Source of the DNA: Emcibacter sp.
GTDB lineage: Bacteria; Pseudomonadota; Alphaproteobacteria; Sphingomonadales; Emcibacteraceae
Assembly: GCA_021774785.1 (NCBI GenBank)
Contig: JAJFIQ010000026.1
Coordinates: 434,001 to 498,000 of the forward strand
DNA length: 64,000 nucleotides
Reading direction: 5' to 3'
How positions within the stretch are numbered: the first letter of the stretch is position 1; each line of letters opens with the position of its first letter. A program made the translations under genes and the position numbers. Below, in pieces: positions 45,935 to 56,842 of the stretch. The notes under the pieces are model-generated. The model was not told the DNA's origin. It saw nothing but the letters and a program-made list of their open reading frames with translations, and searched no databases.

Positions 45935-47530
45935 ATGAGTGATAGCAGTAGGGCACCAATTAAAAGGGCGTTATTGTCCGTATCCGATAAAAGCGGGTTG
46001 ATCGAACTAGGGCAGTTTTTGGCGGAACAGGGCGTAGAAATTCTGTCCACCGGCGGCACCGCAAAGGTGCTGGCCGAAGCGGGGGTTTCGGTTACGGAAG
46101 TTTCTGATCATACACATTTTCCTGAAATGATGGACGGGCGTGTTAAAACCCTGCATCCGAAAATTCACGGAGGATTGCTGGCCCTGCGCGATAATGGTGC
46201 CCATATACAGTCCATGACCGATCATGATATTTCAAGCATCGACCTGCTGGTGGTTAATCTTTATCCTTTTGAAGAAACAGTGGCAAAGGGTGCTGACTTT
46301 GACACTTGTATTGAAAATATCGATATTGGCGGTCCGGCCATGATCCGTTCAGCGTCTAAGAACCATCGCTTTGTAACGGTTGTGGTGGAGGCCAGCGATT
46401 ATGATGCGGTCAAGGCGTCCATGCTGGAAAATAAAGGGGCCACCTCCCCGGAGCTGCGCCGTAGATTAGCGGCCACAGCTTTTGCCCGTACGGGTTCTTA
46501 TGATGCGGCAATTTCCGCATGGTTTGCAGAACAACAGGGCGAAACCTATCCGGACCGGATTAATATCACCGCCAACCGTCAGCAGACATTGCGCTATGGT
46601 GAAAACCCCCATCAGGATGCGGCCTTCTATGTCAATGGCAGTGATCGGGCAGGTATTGCCACCGCCCGGCAAATTCAGGGCAAGGAACTGAGCTATAATA
46701 ATCTCAATGATACAGATGCTGCTTTTGAGCTGGTCAGCGAATTTGACCCAAAATCAGGCCCTGCTGTTGCTATCATCAAGCATGCCAATCCTTGCGGTGT
46801 GGCACGGGCTAATACCTTGACCGAAGCATACAGAAGGGCGTTAATTTGTGACCCGACCAGTGCTTTTGGCGGTATAATTGCCCTGAATGGCGCCTTGGAC
46901 GGGCCAACGGCGACCGAAATTGCCAAGGTCTTTACCGAAGTTGTCATCGCCCCCGATGCCGATGAAGCGGCACGGGAGATTTTGTCGTTTAAGAAGAATT
47001 TACGTCTGTTGCTCACCGGTGGTCTTGCGGACCCGCGTGCCGTGGGACAGACCATCAAATCTGTTGCTGGCGGGTATCTTTTGCAAGGCCGGGACAATGG
47101 TAAAGTGACTTTAGACGATTTGAAAGTTGTCACGCGCCGTCAACCCACGGAACAGGAACTACAGGATCTACTCTTTGCCTTTACCGTGTGCAAACATGTG
47201 AAGTCCAACGCCATTATTTATGTGAAAGATGGTGCCACCGTTGGCATGGGTGCGGGACAGATGAGCCGCGTTGACAGCGCGCGGGTTGCGGTCCGTAAAT
47301 CACAGGATGCCAGTGAAGCCGCAGGCCTGCCCGAAGCGATGACCAAAGGTTCCGTGGTGGCGTCCGATGCCTTCTTCCCTTTTGCTGACGGATTGATCCA
47401 TGCGGCAGAAGCAGGGGTGACGGCAGTGATACAACCCGGCGGTTCCATGCGGGACGATGAGGTTATCGCCGCCGCCAACGAACGGGGCCTCGCCATGGTC
47501 ATGACCGGAATGCGACACTTCAAGCATTAG
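45935..47530 (+). CDS. purH: Bifunctional AICAR formyltransferase / IMP cyclohydrolase
   Basis: PurH carries out the last two steps of IMP synthesis. The N-terminal MGS-like cyclohydrolase domain has [24 protein letters not shown] and [17 protein letters not shown]. The C-terminal formyltransferase domain has the Lys-His pair KHANPCGVA and [13 protein letters not shown], ending with the FFPFADG and [11 protein letters not shown] motifs. Length is 531 residues. It converges with gdhB, a hairpin region lying between. Confidence 0.98.
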   Translation: MSDSSRAPIKRALLSVSDKSGLIELGQFLAEQGVEILSTGGTAKVLAEAGVSVTEVSDHTHFPEMMDGRVKTLHPKIHGGLLALRDNGAHIQSMTDHDISSIDLLVVNLYPFEETVAKGADFDTCIENIDIGGPAMIRSASKNHRFVTVVVEASDYDAVKASMLENKGATSPELRRRLAATAFARTGSYDAAISAWFAEQQGETYPDRINITANRQQTLRYGENPHQDAAFYVNGSDRAGIATARQIQGKELSYNNLNDTDAAFELVSEFDPKSGPAVAIIKHANPCGVARANTLTEAYRRALICDPTSAFGGIIALNGALDGPTATEIAKVFTEVVIAPDADEAAREILSFKKNLRLLLTGGLADPRAVGQTIKSVAGGYLLQGRDNGKVTLDDLKVVTRRQPTEQELQDLLFAFTVCKHVKSNAIIYVKDGATVGMGAGQMSRVDSARVAVRKSQDASEAAGLPEAMTKGSVVASDAFFPFADGLIHAAEAGVTAVIQPGGSMRDDEVIAAANERGLAMVMTGMRHFKH

Positions 47531-47532
47531 TC

Positions 47533-47593
47533 GTTGATGGGGGGTGTCCACGACGCGGGGGCGTTATCCCTCATCAACAAAAAAACACCCCCC
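47533..47593. terminator. Overlapping alternative hairpins between purH and gdhB
   Basis: GTTGATG (47533-47539) pairs with CATCAAC (47572-47578). Alternatively GGGGGGTGT (47539-47547) pairs with ACACCCCCC (47585-47593). The two stems overlap and cannot form together. They sit between convergent stops, so one may act for each transcript. Confidence 0.5.
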
Positions 47594-47604
47594 ACCATGA
47601 AAAG

Positions 47605-50600
47605 CTATTCCACAATCACATTCCTGATCTGACGGGCGGCGAAGCCCAGCTTGGTGACATTGACCCGTCCGGTTGTCTGGAAGTCATGAATGAGCTTTTG
47701 AATACGGTTGGTGGAACCATCCACCTTTTTCAACCAATCTTTTGTTGCCACCATGCTATCGCCACCATTAAGGTTGCTGAGGGCCGATTGGGTCAGGTTT
47801 TTCTGTTGATCAAGAAGATCGGCCACAACGCTGTTTACAGCCAACCGATCCCAGTGATCAGTTGATTCCACCAGCTCCGCTTCGGCGCGCAGCCAGTCAA
47901 AACCAATTTTATCACCTAGCATAAAGTAGGCTTGCGCAACATCCGCCACGTTGGTTTTCAATTCATCCGCCACCATGACAATATCACAAGCGGCAACTTT
48001 CAGTTCCAGATTGGAAATGTTGATTGCCAGCTCTTCACCAACTCTCTGTTCACAATACATGGCAACCTTGAATTTAAGGCTGTCATCACATTGATCCTGT
48101 GTTGACGGTGCGTTACTGAATAGTTTCTGGACACCGGGTTTGAACTGGTCAATAACGTCCTGTATCGGCCGTTTAATATCTGTATTATTAAGGAACCATA
48201 TGGTTTGGCGGTGGGCAAAGGCTTCTAGGTCCATTAACATCAGAATCTGAATAGTTGCAGGCACTGTATAGTCAAGCTTCTCCACTTTTTCATAAAGATC
48301 AGTCAGCTCAAAAACCTCAGCCGCCAGGAAAAAGGCACGGGCAACTTCCGCCGGCAAAGCCCCGGTTTCTTCTTTAATGGCCTGAATGCTACCGCGATTG
48401 ACTATTTCATTACATATTTCTTTGGCAATGATATCCCGTTTCAGTTGGTGAGAACAGATTTCCGGCGCATATCTTTCCTGGAGCTGTGTCGGGAATGCGC
48501 GGATGAGAAATTTATCCAGATAAGGGTCATCCAGAATATCGCTGTCCATCAATTCGTCATAAAGCCCCATTTTGGAATAGGCGACCAAAACAGCTATTTC
48601 TGGCCGGGTAAGGCCCAACTCCCCCTCGGTGCGCTCAATTAGCTCGTCATCACTGGGCAGAAATTCCAGTTCCCGGTCCAGATTGGCGGTCTTCTCTAGG
48701 TCATCCATAAATCGTACAAAGCTGTCAAGTTCGCGAATACTGCTTGACCGTGCCAGGCTGATGGCCTGCGTTTGCAAGTAGTTGTCCCGGAGGACAATAT
48801 TACTTACTTCATCGGTCATTTCCACCAGAAGGGCATTGCGCTGTTTTGGTGTTAACTTGCCATCCTGCACCAGGGCATTGAGCAGAATTTTGATATTCAC
48901 CTCATTATCCGAACAATCCACACCGGCGGAATTATCCACCGCGTCCGTATTGATCAGACCGCCTGCCAGACAATATTCAATGCGCCCTCTCTGGGTGCAG
49001 GCAAGGTTACCCCCTTCGGCAACAACGGCACAGTTAAGCTCGTTACCATTGATACGGATGGCATCATTGGCCCGGTCCCCCACCTGAGTATTGCTTTCAC
49101 GGGAAGATTTAATATAGGTTCCGATGCCACCAAACCACAGCAGGTCTGAATGGGATTTCAGGATCGCTTTCATCACTTCGTTGGGGGTCGCGGTTTCCTG
49201 AGATTCATCAAAATTGAGCAGGACTTTCATTTCCGCACTCAGGGTGATGGCCTTGGACTTGCGGCTGAAAATACCACCGCCTTTTGAAATCAGCTTGGTA
49301 TTATAATCCTGCCAGCTGGAGCGGGGCAGGTCGAACATGCGCTGCCGTTCCTGAAAGCTTTTGGCGGGGTCGGGGTCGGGGTCTATGAAAATGTCGCGAT
49401 GGTCAAAGGCAGCGACCAGCTTCACAGCTTCAGAACAGAGAAGACCATTACCAAAAACGTCCCCTGACATATCACCAACACCAACGACGGTAATGGAATC
49501 TGTCTGGACGTTAATATCTTTCTCTCGGAAATGGCGTTGTACGGATACCCATGCCCCTTTTGCTGTTATACCCATTTTTTTATGGTCATAACCTTTGGAG
49601 CCGCCCGAGGCAAAGGCATCATCCAGCCAGAAACCGTAATCCTTAGCAATGCCGTTAGCTATATCGGAGAATGCGGCTGTTCCCTTATCGGCGGCCACCA
49701 CAAGATAAGGGTCATCACCGTCCAGGCGAATTATGCCCTTTGGTGGAATTACCGCATTGTCGATCAGATTATCCGTAATATCCAGCAATCCGGAAATAAA
49801 AATTTTATAGCAGGCAATACCTTCTTCCAGAAATTCTTCTCTGGTGGCATCCACGGCTATTTTTTTCGGGACAAAACCACCCTTGGCACCCACGGGCACA
49901 ATGACGGTATTTTTAACCTGCTGGGCTTTGACGAGGCCCAGAACCTCCGTCCGGTAATCTTCGCGCCGATCGGACCAGCGCAGGCCACCGCGTGCCACCG
50001 GGCCAAAGCGCAGGTGAACACCTTCAACGCGGGGCGAATAGACAAAGATTTCGGCATATGGTTTTGGTTTTGGAGCTTCTTTAACATCCCGGCTTTTAAT
50101 TTTGATGGAAACATATGGCTTATTGGTGCCATCTTTCTGCATCTGATAAAAATTGGTCCTGAGGGAGCTGGTAATTACATTCAGATAGCTTCTGAGCATG
50201 CGATCCTGATCCAGGCTATCCACTTTTTCCAATTGTTTGCGAATGCTTTTTTCCAGTCGCTTGGCTTCTTTTACATTATCAAGCTTTTTGGGTAGCCTCA
50301 GACAGAAATTCATTTCAAAAAGAGCAACCAGATCACGGGCGATTTCCCAATGCTGGGTTAGGGTATCCTGCATATAGGTTTCGCTATAAGAAAGCCCCAA
50401 TTGACGTAGATATTTGCTGTAAATCCTCAGAATTAAAACCTGACGGTAGTTTAAACCAGCACTAAGGGCTAATTTATTAAATCCGTCATTATCAATACGT
50501 TCAACCCAGACCTCGCGCAGCGTATCCTCCAGCCGTTCTTTCATGACTGACAGGTCGAAAGGGTTTTTAGTCGGATCTTCCATGTAAAAATCATGGATGG

Positions 50601-52419
50601 AATGGGTGACGGTTTCACCGGCTTCTTCTGTCACCACAGAAAAAGCATATTCCTCAATAACCCGTAGTCCCAGATTTTCAAGCATGGGAAGGCAATCGCT
50701 GAGCGCGATGGTCTTTCGGCTGGTATATATTTTCAGCCGGATAGCATGGTCCTCGTCCTCGGCCAGATGATAGAAATTAAACTGGATATTGCTGCTTTCG
50801 GGCAACTGCTCCAGCTTGTCAATGTCCGTTACCGTAAAGCGGGGATCAAAATGTTCCCGGTAAGAAGAAGAAAATGATTTATGATATTTCCGGAACAGGG
50901 TCGTGCCAACCTCTTCGCCCCAGCGGTCGTTAAGAACCTCCTGTAAATGATCATTCCAGCGTTGTGCCACTTCTGCGAGGCGTTTGTTTATGCTGGCGGT
51001 ATCGGGGTTGGGCACGTTGCCGGGGGTCGTACGAATGATAAAATGCCAGCGGGCAATCCGCTCGTTACTGAGTTGGGCATAATGGGAAGATATCTCGCCA
51101 TTAAAGGCTTCACATAATATTCTTTCCACTTTTCCCCTGAGCGTCGAATCATACATATCACGGGGGACAAACACCAAGGTGGAGACATAACGTTCAAAAC
51201 GATCTTTACGCACGAAAGCCTTGCAACGCGGCATCACTTTCAGATGCAGGATTCCCATGGCGGTTTCCAGAAGCTGTTCTTCTTCAATCTGGAATAATTC
51301 GTCCCGGGGCAGGGTTTCCAGGATATGCATCAGGGCGCGGCCATCATGGCTGTTGGCAGCAAAACCAGAGGCCTCCAGCACATGGTGAACTTTCCGGTCC
51401 AGAAATGGCACGGTTTCCGCTGGCTGGTTATAAGACTGGGCTGTGAAGAGACCGACAATACGAATTTCGCTAACCACTTTGCCTTTTTTATTATATTTTT
51501 TGAAACCGATATAGTCCATATGAACAACGCGGTGAACCAATGATTTTACATTGGCTTTTATGATTAACATCACCTGCGGCTGTTCCATGAAATATTCTAT
51601 TTCAGGTGACGTGGGCACCAACCCGTCCGGACCCTTAAGCACATAAACATCCGGGTCACGCAGAATGCCAAACCCTTCCCCTTTTGTTGTTTTATGATCC
51701 TTCTTGTTGTGGAAATATTCCCGATAACCCAGTACGGTGAAATTATCATTCTTTAGCCATTCGAGGAATTTTATGGCTTCCTGGGTTTGTTTTGGGTCGG
51801 CAGTTGATTCTGGTACGGTGGCGAGGTTTTTGCTCACAGCATCCATTTTGCCAAGCATGACTTTCCAATCATCAATGGCAGCGCGGATGAAGGATAGAAT
51901 TTTATTCAGCTTGGCTTCCAGTTCGATGATTTGCTTTGGATCCGTCATGGCCGTAATTTCAATATGCATGGTGGATTCGGTGGCCTGTACGCCCTTTTTA
52001 TCTGTTGTAATTCTACCATTAACGTCCCGGCGGCGCTTAATGATGGGATGGACCAGCATATGCAGATCATTACCGTCTTCCAGCAGGTTTGATGTTATGC
52101 TGTCCAGAAGAAACGGCATATCGTCGATGATAATCTGAATAATTGTATGGGTTGCCGGCCAGCCATGTTCTTCCAACGTGGGATTAAAGACCCGAACCTT
52201 GCAACAGCCTGCATCACGCTGGTCGCTGTATTTCCATAACGAAAGGGCGGCGGCATAAAGCTCGTCAATGGGCCGGTTGGCCAGTTCTTCTGGCGAGGCG
52301 TATTTATACATTTCCCGAATAAACCCAGTGAATTCGGCATTTTGTGCGGATTTTAGTCTTTCAGCCGCAAAGTCTGTTATGGCGTCAATTCTTAGTTTTT
52401 TTTGTGTCCAGCTAGTCAC
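47605..52419 (-). CDS. gdhB: NAD-specific glutamate dehydrogenase, large (GDH-180) class
   Basis: This 1,604-residue protein belongs to the 180-kDa class of NAD-dependent glutamate dehydrogenases, which deaminate glutamate to 2-oxoglutarate and ammonia. The N-terminal third (about 1-650) holds the ACT-like regulatory segments (IIDDMPFLLDSITSNL). The catalytic core has RWSDRREDYRTEVLGLVKAQQVKNTVIVPVGAKGGFVPK-type motifs (Lys in KGGFVPKK) and the NAD region VVGVGDMSGDVFGNG. The C-terminal helical domain follows. It probably serves glutamate catabolism and may be allosteric. A PAS_5 protein gene lies 75 bases upstream on the same strand. Confidence 0.97.
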   Translation of the reverse strand: MTSWTQKKLRIDAITDFAAERLKSAQNAEFTGFIREMYKYASPEELANRPIDELYAAALSLWKYSDQRDAGCCKVRVFNPTLEEHGWPATHTIIQIIIDDMPFLLDSITSNLLEDGNDLHMLVHPIIKRRRDVNGRITTDKKGVQATESTMHIEITAMTDPKQIIELEAKLNKILSFIRAAIDDWKVMLGKMDAVSKNLATVPESTADPKQTQEAIKFLEWLKNDNFTVLGYREYFHNKKDHKTTKGEGFGILRDPDVYVLKGPDGLVPTSPEIEYFMEQPQVMLIIKANVKSLVHRVVHMDYIGFKKYNKKGKVVSEIRIVGLFTAQSYNQPAETVPFLDRKVHHVLEASGFAANSHDGRALMHILETLPRDELFQIEEEQLLETAMGILHLKVMPRCKAFVRKDRFERYVSTLVFVPRDMYDSTLRGKVERILCEAFNGEISSHYAQLSNERIARWHFIIRTTPGNVPNPDTASINKRLAEVAQRWNDHLQEVLNDRWGEEVGTTLFRKYHKSFSSSYREHFDPRFTVTDIDKLEQLPESSNIQFNFYHLAEDEDHAIRLKIYTSRKTIALSDCLPMLENLGLRVIEEYAFSVVTEEAGETVTHSIHDFYMEDPTKNPFDLSVMKERLEDTLREVWVERIDNDGFNKLALSAGLNYRQVLILRIYSKYLRQLGLSYSETYMQDTLTQHWEIARDLVALFEMNFCLRLPKKLDNVKEAKRLEKSIRKQLEKVDSLDQDRMLRSYLNVITSSLRTNFYQMQKDGTNKPYVSIKIKSRDVKEAPKPKPYAEIFVYSPRVEGVHLRFGPVARGGLRWSDRREDYRTEVLGLVKAQQVKNTVIVPVGAKGGFVPKKIAVDATREEFLEEGIACYKIFISGLLDITDNLIDNAVIPPKGIIRLDGDDPYLVVAADKGTAAFSDIANGIAKDYGFWLDDAFASGGSKGYDHKKMGITAKGAWVSVQRHFREKDINVQTDSITVVGVGDMSGDVFGNGLLCSEAVKLVAAFDHRDIFIDPDPDPAKSFQERQRMFDLPRSSWQDYNTKLISKGGGIFSRKSKAITLSAEMKVLLNFDESQETATPNEVMKAILKSHSDLLWFGGIGTYIKSSRESNTQVGDRANDAIRINGNELNCAVVAEGGNLACTQRGRIEYCLAGGLINTDAVDNSAGVDCSDNEVNIKILLNALVQDGKLTPKQRNALLVEMTDEVSNIVLRDNYLQTQAISLARSSSIRELDSFVRFMDDLEKTANLDRELEFLPSDDELIERTEGELGLTRPEIAVLVAYSKMGLYDELMDSDILDDPYLDKFLIRAFPTQLQERYAPEICSHQLKRDIIAKEICNEIVNRGSIQAIKEETGALPAEVARAFFLAAEVFELTDLYEKVEKLDYTVPATIQILMLMDLEAFAHRQTIWFLNNTDIKRPIQDVIDQFKPGVQKLFSNAPSTQDQCDDSLKFKVAMYCEQRVGEELAINISNLELKVAACDIVMVADELKTNVADVAQAYFMLGDKIGFDWLRAEAELVESTDHWDRLAVNSVVADLLDQQKNLTQSALSNLNGGDSMVATKDWLKKVDGSTNRIQKLIHDFQTTGRVNVTKLGFAARQIRNVIVE

Positions 52420-52494
52420 TTTATTGTCCTTTTGATCACATTAAGTGTTTCAGGATAACCCCTGTAAGTGGTTGAATATTGGTATTTGATCTTT

Positions 52495-53643
52495 TCAGGG
52501 ATCATTCGCTATTTGTTTTAGAATCGGGCCCATGAGCTTTTCATCCTCTTTCAATATTTTAATTACTTCTACGTTTGATCCATTTCGGCGGGCAAGAAGT
52601 AAGAATAATTTTTCATCACCGATATTATTTTCTGCCATATCAAAGCTTGCTATGGCGGTGAGACTGTCAAGAGCTTCCTGACAGTCCTCAATTGTATTTT
52701 TTTTCGGGGCTTCAGCCGTTGTATTATGGCTTTCTCTTTCTGCCTGTACGCAGCCCTTAATGCCTCCCGGATAATCATCCAGAAAGTCGGGAAGGCTTTT
52801 TCCGTCCTGTCCGTTCTTTTGTGCAAAGGCCAGGGCAGCGGCATATTCGGTTAGTCGGGTTTTGTCATAATCCCGGCCAAAACATAATTTTAAAGTGGGC
52901 GTGAAAGGGGCGCGTTTTTGGGTTTTTAAACCTTCAGCTTTCAATAGCTCACCGAAGCTTGTGGGATTTGATAAACATAATTTATGAAAATCGAGGATAG
53001 CACCCAGAGCCTCATATAATGATTTCCGAGACCGAGCATCGGCCGGATTTTGTCCCTGCACCAGCACACGACAGCCTTCCAGACAATCCTGCAGGACAGA
53101 TGCGGTGTCGGCATCCTCCTGAATAACAGATGTTTCAGGGGTGACGTCAGATTCTTCTGGCGCTTTTTCTGCGGCAATTTTTTCTTCTTCAGAAATCCAG
53201 CGAATGGCCCCCAGTATGAAGTTGATATTTTCTCCATCATCGCTGAAGGGCAGTAAAATGCCCCGGTAGAGTATTTTTTCACGGGCTTTGTTTTTAAACT
53301 CGGCATCAAAGGATATGGGGGTTTTGTTGCCTAAAACCTCCATATAATGATCGGTGATACGGCTGAGCAGGGTACGACGGGGAATTTCGCTGATTGTTTT
53401 AAAGGAAAGATCCTGATCCAGATCTTCATTTAAAAGTTGTCCTATAACTTGTAAAGTTGGCTCATTGTCCGGGTCGCGAAGGTCGATGAGAACCATGTTG
53501 TTTTTATATTCGATAATGTCTTTTGGTGACAGGGCCTTTAACGGCGGAATGCCGCAGTTTTCCGCTAACCCAAACCAATAATTATATAATTGGAAGGTAA
53601 TTCTTTTTTCTCGGCCTGTATATTCGACAGGATTCATGACCAT
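52495..53643 (-). CDS. PAS_5 domain protein upstream of gdhB
   Basis: The first 150 residues (RITFQLYNYWFGLAENCGIPPL, then LYNY... ending YRGILLPFSDDGENINFILGAI) have the form of the PAS_5 domain, an alphaproteobacterial sensor module of unknown ligand. Residues about 170-382 are acidic and helical with no domain I recognise; LDSLTAIASF lies near the end. The frame opens at a TTG (53712). I chose the first ATG at 53643, giving 382 residues, although no strong ribosome site marks it. It lies just upstream of gdhB, so it might be co-transcribed with it, but a functional link is not shown. Confidence 0.75.
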   Translation of the reverse strand: MVMNPVEYTGREKRITFQLYNYWFGLAENCGIPPLKALSPKDIIEYKNNMVLIDLRDPDNEPTLQVIGQLLNEDLDQDLSFKTISEIPRRTLLSRITDHYMEVLGNKTPISFDAEFKNKAREKILYRGILLPFSDDGENINFILGAIRWISEEEKIAAEKAPEESDVTPETSVIQEDADTASVLQDCLEGCRVLVQGQNPADARSRKSLYEALGAILDFHKLCLSNPTSFGELLKAEGLKTQKRAPFTPTLKLCFGRDYDKTRLTEYAAALAFAQKNGQDGKSLPDFLDDYPGGIKGCVQAERESHNTTAEAPKKNTIEDCQEALDSLTAIASFDMAENNIGDEKLFLLLARRNGSNVEVIKILKEDEKLMGPILKQIANDP

Positions 53644-53917
53644 ATTACATCTATTCAAGATGTATCCCTCTGGTTTACTCTGGATCAGGGCTGAGACGAA
53701 GCCGCGACTCAAAGGTTATTAAAAATACCCCCACCAGACAACTTTTTCCAGCTAATAGTTAATGGTAAAACGTAAATATCACGTAAAGACGTATTCTTAT
53801 GGGCAACCGACCAGAAAAACGGAAAATATATCACGAAGTTTTTCTTGTCAAAAGGATGGGAATTGCTTTATAATGTATTTTTATAAGTAATATACAATTA
53901 AAAATGAGGTGCAGGAC

Positions 53918-54694
53918 ATGACGAATGAAACATTGATCAACCTTGCCAGCGAAATGGCAAGTGGGACCATTCGGGTTGTGGATCTTACGGTCCCCTTAAA
54001 TGAAGATACGCCTATCATTGGTCTGCCTCCTGAATTTGCTCAGTCGTCTGCTTTCAAGCTGGAGCAGATTTCCCAGTTTGATGACAAGGGGCCGGCCTGG
54101 TACTGGAATATTATTTCCTGTGGGGAACATACGGGCACACATTTTGATGCGCCGGGTCACTGGATCACGGGAAAGGATTATAGCGATGGCTGTACCGATA
54201 CGATTCCCCCGCAGAAATTGGTTGCACCAGCCAATGTCATAGATGTGAGCAAAGAATCCGCAGAAGATCCGGATTTTCTCCTGACCTCAGCCAAATTATT
54301 GGAATGGGAATCGGAGCATGGTAAAATAGAGCCCGGTACATGGATTTTGATGCGCACCGACTGGAGCAAGCGGAGCGTGGAAGATTTTCTTAATTATGCG
54401 GAAGATGGCCCCCATACCCCGGGGCCCTCCGTGGAATGTATGGAGTTTCTGACACAGGAGCGTGATGTTATTGGTTTTGGTGTGGAGACAGTTGGTACGG
54501 ATGCGGGACAGGCGTTTGCATTTGAACCAGCTTTTCCAGCGCATACCCTGATGCACGGTAATAATAAATTTGGTCTGGCGTCCCTGACTAACCTTGATCA
54601 ACTGCCACCAAAGGGTGCGATCATTGTGACGGCACCCTTGAAAATCGTTAACGGCTCGGGCAGTCCGTTACGGGTGATTGCCCTGACATCTTAA
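53918..54694 (+). CDS. Cyclase-family metal-dependent hydrolase (kynurenine formamidase-like)
   Basis: The 258-residue protein belongs to the cyclase family, whose best-known member is the arylformamidase KynB. The metal-binding motif HTGTHFDAPGH (His71, His75, Asp77, His81) is intact, and FGVETVGTDAG with a His-rich LMHGNN follows. The frame extends to a GTG at 53909, but GAGGTG (53906-53911) is a good ribosome site for the ATG at 53918. It starts a cluster with iorA and iorB, 12 bases upstream of iorA. That suggests removal of an amide or ring-opened group from an aromatic intermediate, not proven. Confidence 0.85.
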   Translation: MTNETLINLASEMASGTIRVVDLTVPLNEDTPIIGLPPEFAQSSAFKLEQISQFDDKGPAWYWNIISCGEHTGTHFDAPGHWITGKDYSDGCTDTIPPQKLVAPANVIDVSKESAEDPDFLLTSAKLLEWESEHGKIEPGTWILMRTDWSKRSVEDFLNYAEDGPHTPGPSVECMEFLTQERDVIGFGVETVGTDAGQAFAFEPAFPAHTLMHGNNKFGLASLTNLDQLPPKGAIIVTAPLKIVNGSGSPLRVIALTS

Positions 54695-54706
54695 AAGGCA
54701 CCAAGT

Positions 54707-56842
54707 ATGGCTGAACGTTCCTTTGCAAAAGAGGTAAAAAAGCTGCGCCTTGGTTCGGGCCAGACATTCCACGGTGAAGGTATTCTTGCGGTTACCAAGG
54801 GTTTGCTTCAGTCCGGTGTCGCTTATGTTGGCGGCTACCAGGGCTCACCCGTATCGCATTTGATGGATGTTCTGGCTGACGGGCAGGAAATTCTTGAGGA
54901 ACTTGGGGTGCATTTTGAGGCCAACGGCAGCGAGGCAACAGCCGCTGCCATGTTGTCGGCCTCTATCAGCTATCCGCTTCGGGCGGCGGTGACGTGGAAA
55001 TCCACGGTTGGTACCAATGTGGCTTCTGATGCCCTGTCTAATCTTGCTTCAGCCGGGGTTATCGGCGGTACGGTTATTATTATCGGTGAAGATTACGGCG
55101 AAGGCGCCAGCATCATGCAGGAACGTTCCCACGCCTTTGCCATGAAATCCCAGATGTGGCTGATCAATCCCAGACCTAATTTGCCGAAAATGGTCGATAT
55201 GCTGGAAAAAAGCTTTCAGTTATCGGAAGCCAGTAACACGCCTTTGTTTTTCCAGATGCGGATACGGGCCTGTCATCTGCATGGGCAGTTTGAGGCCAAG
55301 GATAACGTCCCGCCACGTTTTACCGTCCGTGATGCGCTGGATAACCCCAACCGTGAGGCGGATAAGATTATTCTGCCGCCCTTTACCTTCCTTCATGAAA
55401 AACATAAAATAGAACAGCGCTGGCCCGCCGCAGTAAAATATATTGTTGATCATGGCCTTAATGAAATATTTGATGGTCCGGAAAAAGACATCGGCATTAT
55501 TTTTGAAGGCGGGCTTTATAATGTGGTGATCCGTGCCCTGCAAATGATGGGGCTGGCCGACAGTCTTGGCGAAACACAGGTCCCGCTTTATGTGATGAAT
55601 GTGACCTATCCTCTGGTGGATGGGGAATTGACGGCATTTGCTCGCACTAAAAAAGCTGTGCTGATGGTGGAGGAAGGCCAGCCAAACTATATAGAGCAAT
55701 CCCTGAATAAAATTTTCAATGATGGAGAATTAACCTGCAAGATTTCCGGCAAGGATGTCTTGCCACCATCCGGCGAATATACCGGACAGGTAATGAAAGA
55801 CGGCATTGCGGATTTTCTGAAAAAATATCAACCGGACCTGCTACCTGATGATGTGAGGGATAATACGACAGTTGTCGACTTGTCTGAGCTGGACCGTGCC
55901 ATCCCTGCCCGACCGCCGGGTTTATGTACGGGGTGTCCTGAACGGCCTTTTTTTGCAGCCATGAAGATGCTGGAAAAAGAATATGGTGAAATTCATATTT
56001 CGGCGGATATTGGCTGCAATTCATTTGGCACTCTGCCCCCGTTCCAGATTGGTAATACGATCATGGGTTATGGGCTGGGAGCTGCCAGTTCATCGGCCTT
56101 TAGTTCCGTGCGCGGCAAGCGGGCTATATCCATCATGGGCGACGGTGGTTTCTGGCACAACGGCCTGACCAGCGGTATTGGCAGTGCGGTTTATAACAAT
56201 AGCGACAATGTTTTTATCATTGTGGATAATGGCTATGCGGCAGCTACCGGTGGGCAGTATATCCCGTCGTCGGCGCGGACACTGAAACAGGATGAGCGCA
56301 AAGCCCGAATACAGGATGCGGTACAGGGGGTTGGTGTTAAGTGGGTTCGAACCATGCGCTCCTATGACATTGCCCCTGTAAAATCACTAGTATGTGAAGC
56401 TATGACGTCAAAATTTATTGGCCCAAAGGTTATTGTGATAGAAGGTGAATGTATGTTGAACCGCCAGCGTCGGGAAAAACCGATCATGGTTCAAAATATT
56501 AAATCCGGAAGGCGGGAAACCAAGGCCCGTTTTTATGTGGAAGCGGAAACCTGTACGGGCGATCATGCCTGTATCCGGCTGTCCGGCTGTCCATCACTGA
56601 CCATTAAATCTTCAGAGGATATCCTGCGTGAGGACCCGGTGGCTTATGTGGATAATTCCTGTGTGGGCTGTGGGGTATGCGGCGATAATGCCCATGTGGC
56701 CGTGTTATGTCCTTCCTTTTCACGGGCGGAGCTGGTTTTTAACCCTAACCCCTGGGACCGTCTCAAACATTCCCTGCGACAGGCGGTCATAGGGTTTCTG
56801 CAAAGGCGTGCAGATCGGAAACGGATGAGGGTGATGTTATGA
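54707..56842 (+). CDS. iorA: Indolepyruvate:acceptor oxidoreductase, alpha subunit (IorA type)
   Basis: IorA oxidatively decarboxylates aryl-pyruvates such as indolepyruvate to the aryl-acetyl-CoA. The 711-residue chain holds a pyrimidine-binding half (GYQGSPVSHLMD), a TPP-binding half with DIGCNSFGTLPP and IMGDGGFWHNGLTSG, and a ferredoxin-like tail from about 610. The tail has Cys pattern C-x5-C-x5-C-P and C-x2-C-x2-C-x9-C-P, which differs from the archaeal enzyme's two C-x2-C-x2-C-x3-4-C-P clusters. It overlaps iorB by 4 bases as ATGA. Electron acceptor in aerobes is unknown. Confidence 0.92.
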   Translation: MAERSFAKEVKKLRLGSGQTFHGEGILAVTKGLLQSGVAYVGGYQGSPVSHLMDVLADGQEILEELGVHFEANGSEATAAAMLSASISYPLRAAVTWKSTVGTNVASDALSNLASAGVIGGTVIIIGEDYGEGASIMQERSHAFAMKSQMWLINPRPNLPKMVDMLEKSFQLSEASNTPLFFQMRIRACHLHGQFEAKDNVPPRFTVRDALDNPNREADKIILPPFTFLHEKHKIEQRWPAAVKYIVDHGLNEIFDGPEKDIGIIFEGGLYNVVIRALQMMGLADSLGETQVPLYVMNVTYPLVDGELTAFARTKKAVLMVEEGQPNYIEQSLNKIFNDGELTCKISGKDVLPPSGEYTGQVMKDGIADFLKKYQPDLLPDDVRDNTTVVDLSELDRAIPARPPGLCTGCPERPFFAAMKMLEKEYGEIHISADIGCNSFGTLPPFQIGNTIMGYGLGAASSSAFSSVRGKRAISIMGDGGFWHNGLTSGIGSAVYNNSDNVFIIVDNGYAAATGGQYIPSSARTLKQDERKARIQDAVQGVGVKWVRTMRSYDIAPVKSLVCEAMTSKFIGPKVIVIEGECMLNRQRREKPIMVQNIKSGRRETKARFYVEAETCTGDHACIRLSGCPSLTIKSSEDILREDPVAYVDNSCVGCGVCGDNAHVAVLCPSFSRAELVFNPNPWDRLKHSLRQAVIGFLQRRADRKRMRVML

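Noticed and set aside
49531-50295. A 254-codon frame on the plus strand inside gdhB
   Set aside because: It is antisense to the conserved catalytic core of glutamate dehydrogenase and has no family features or ribosome site.
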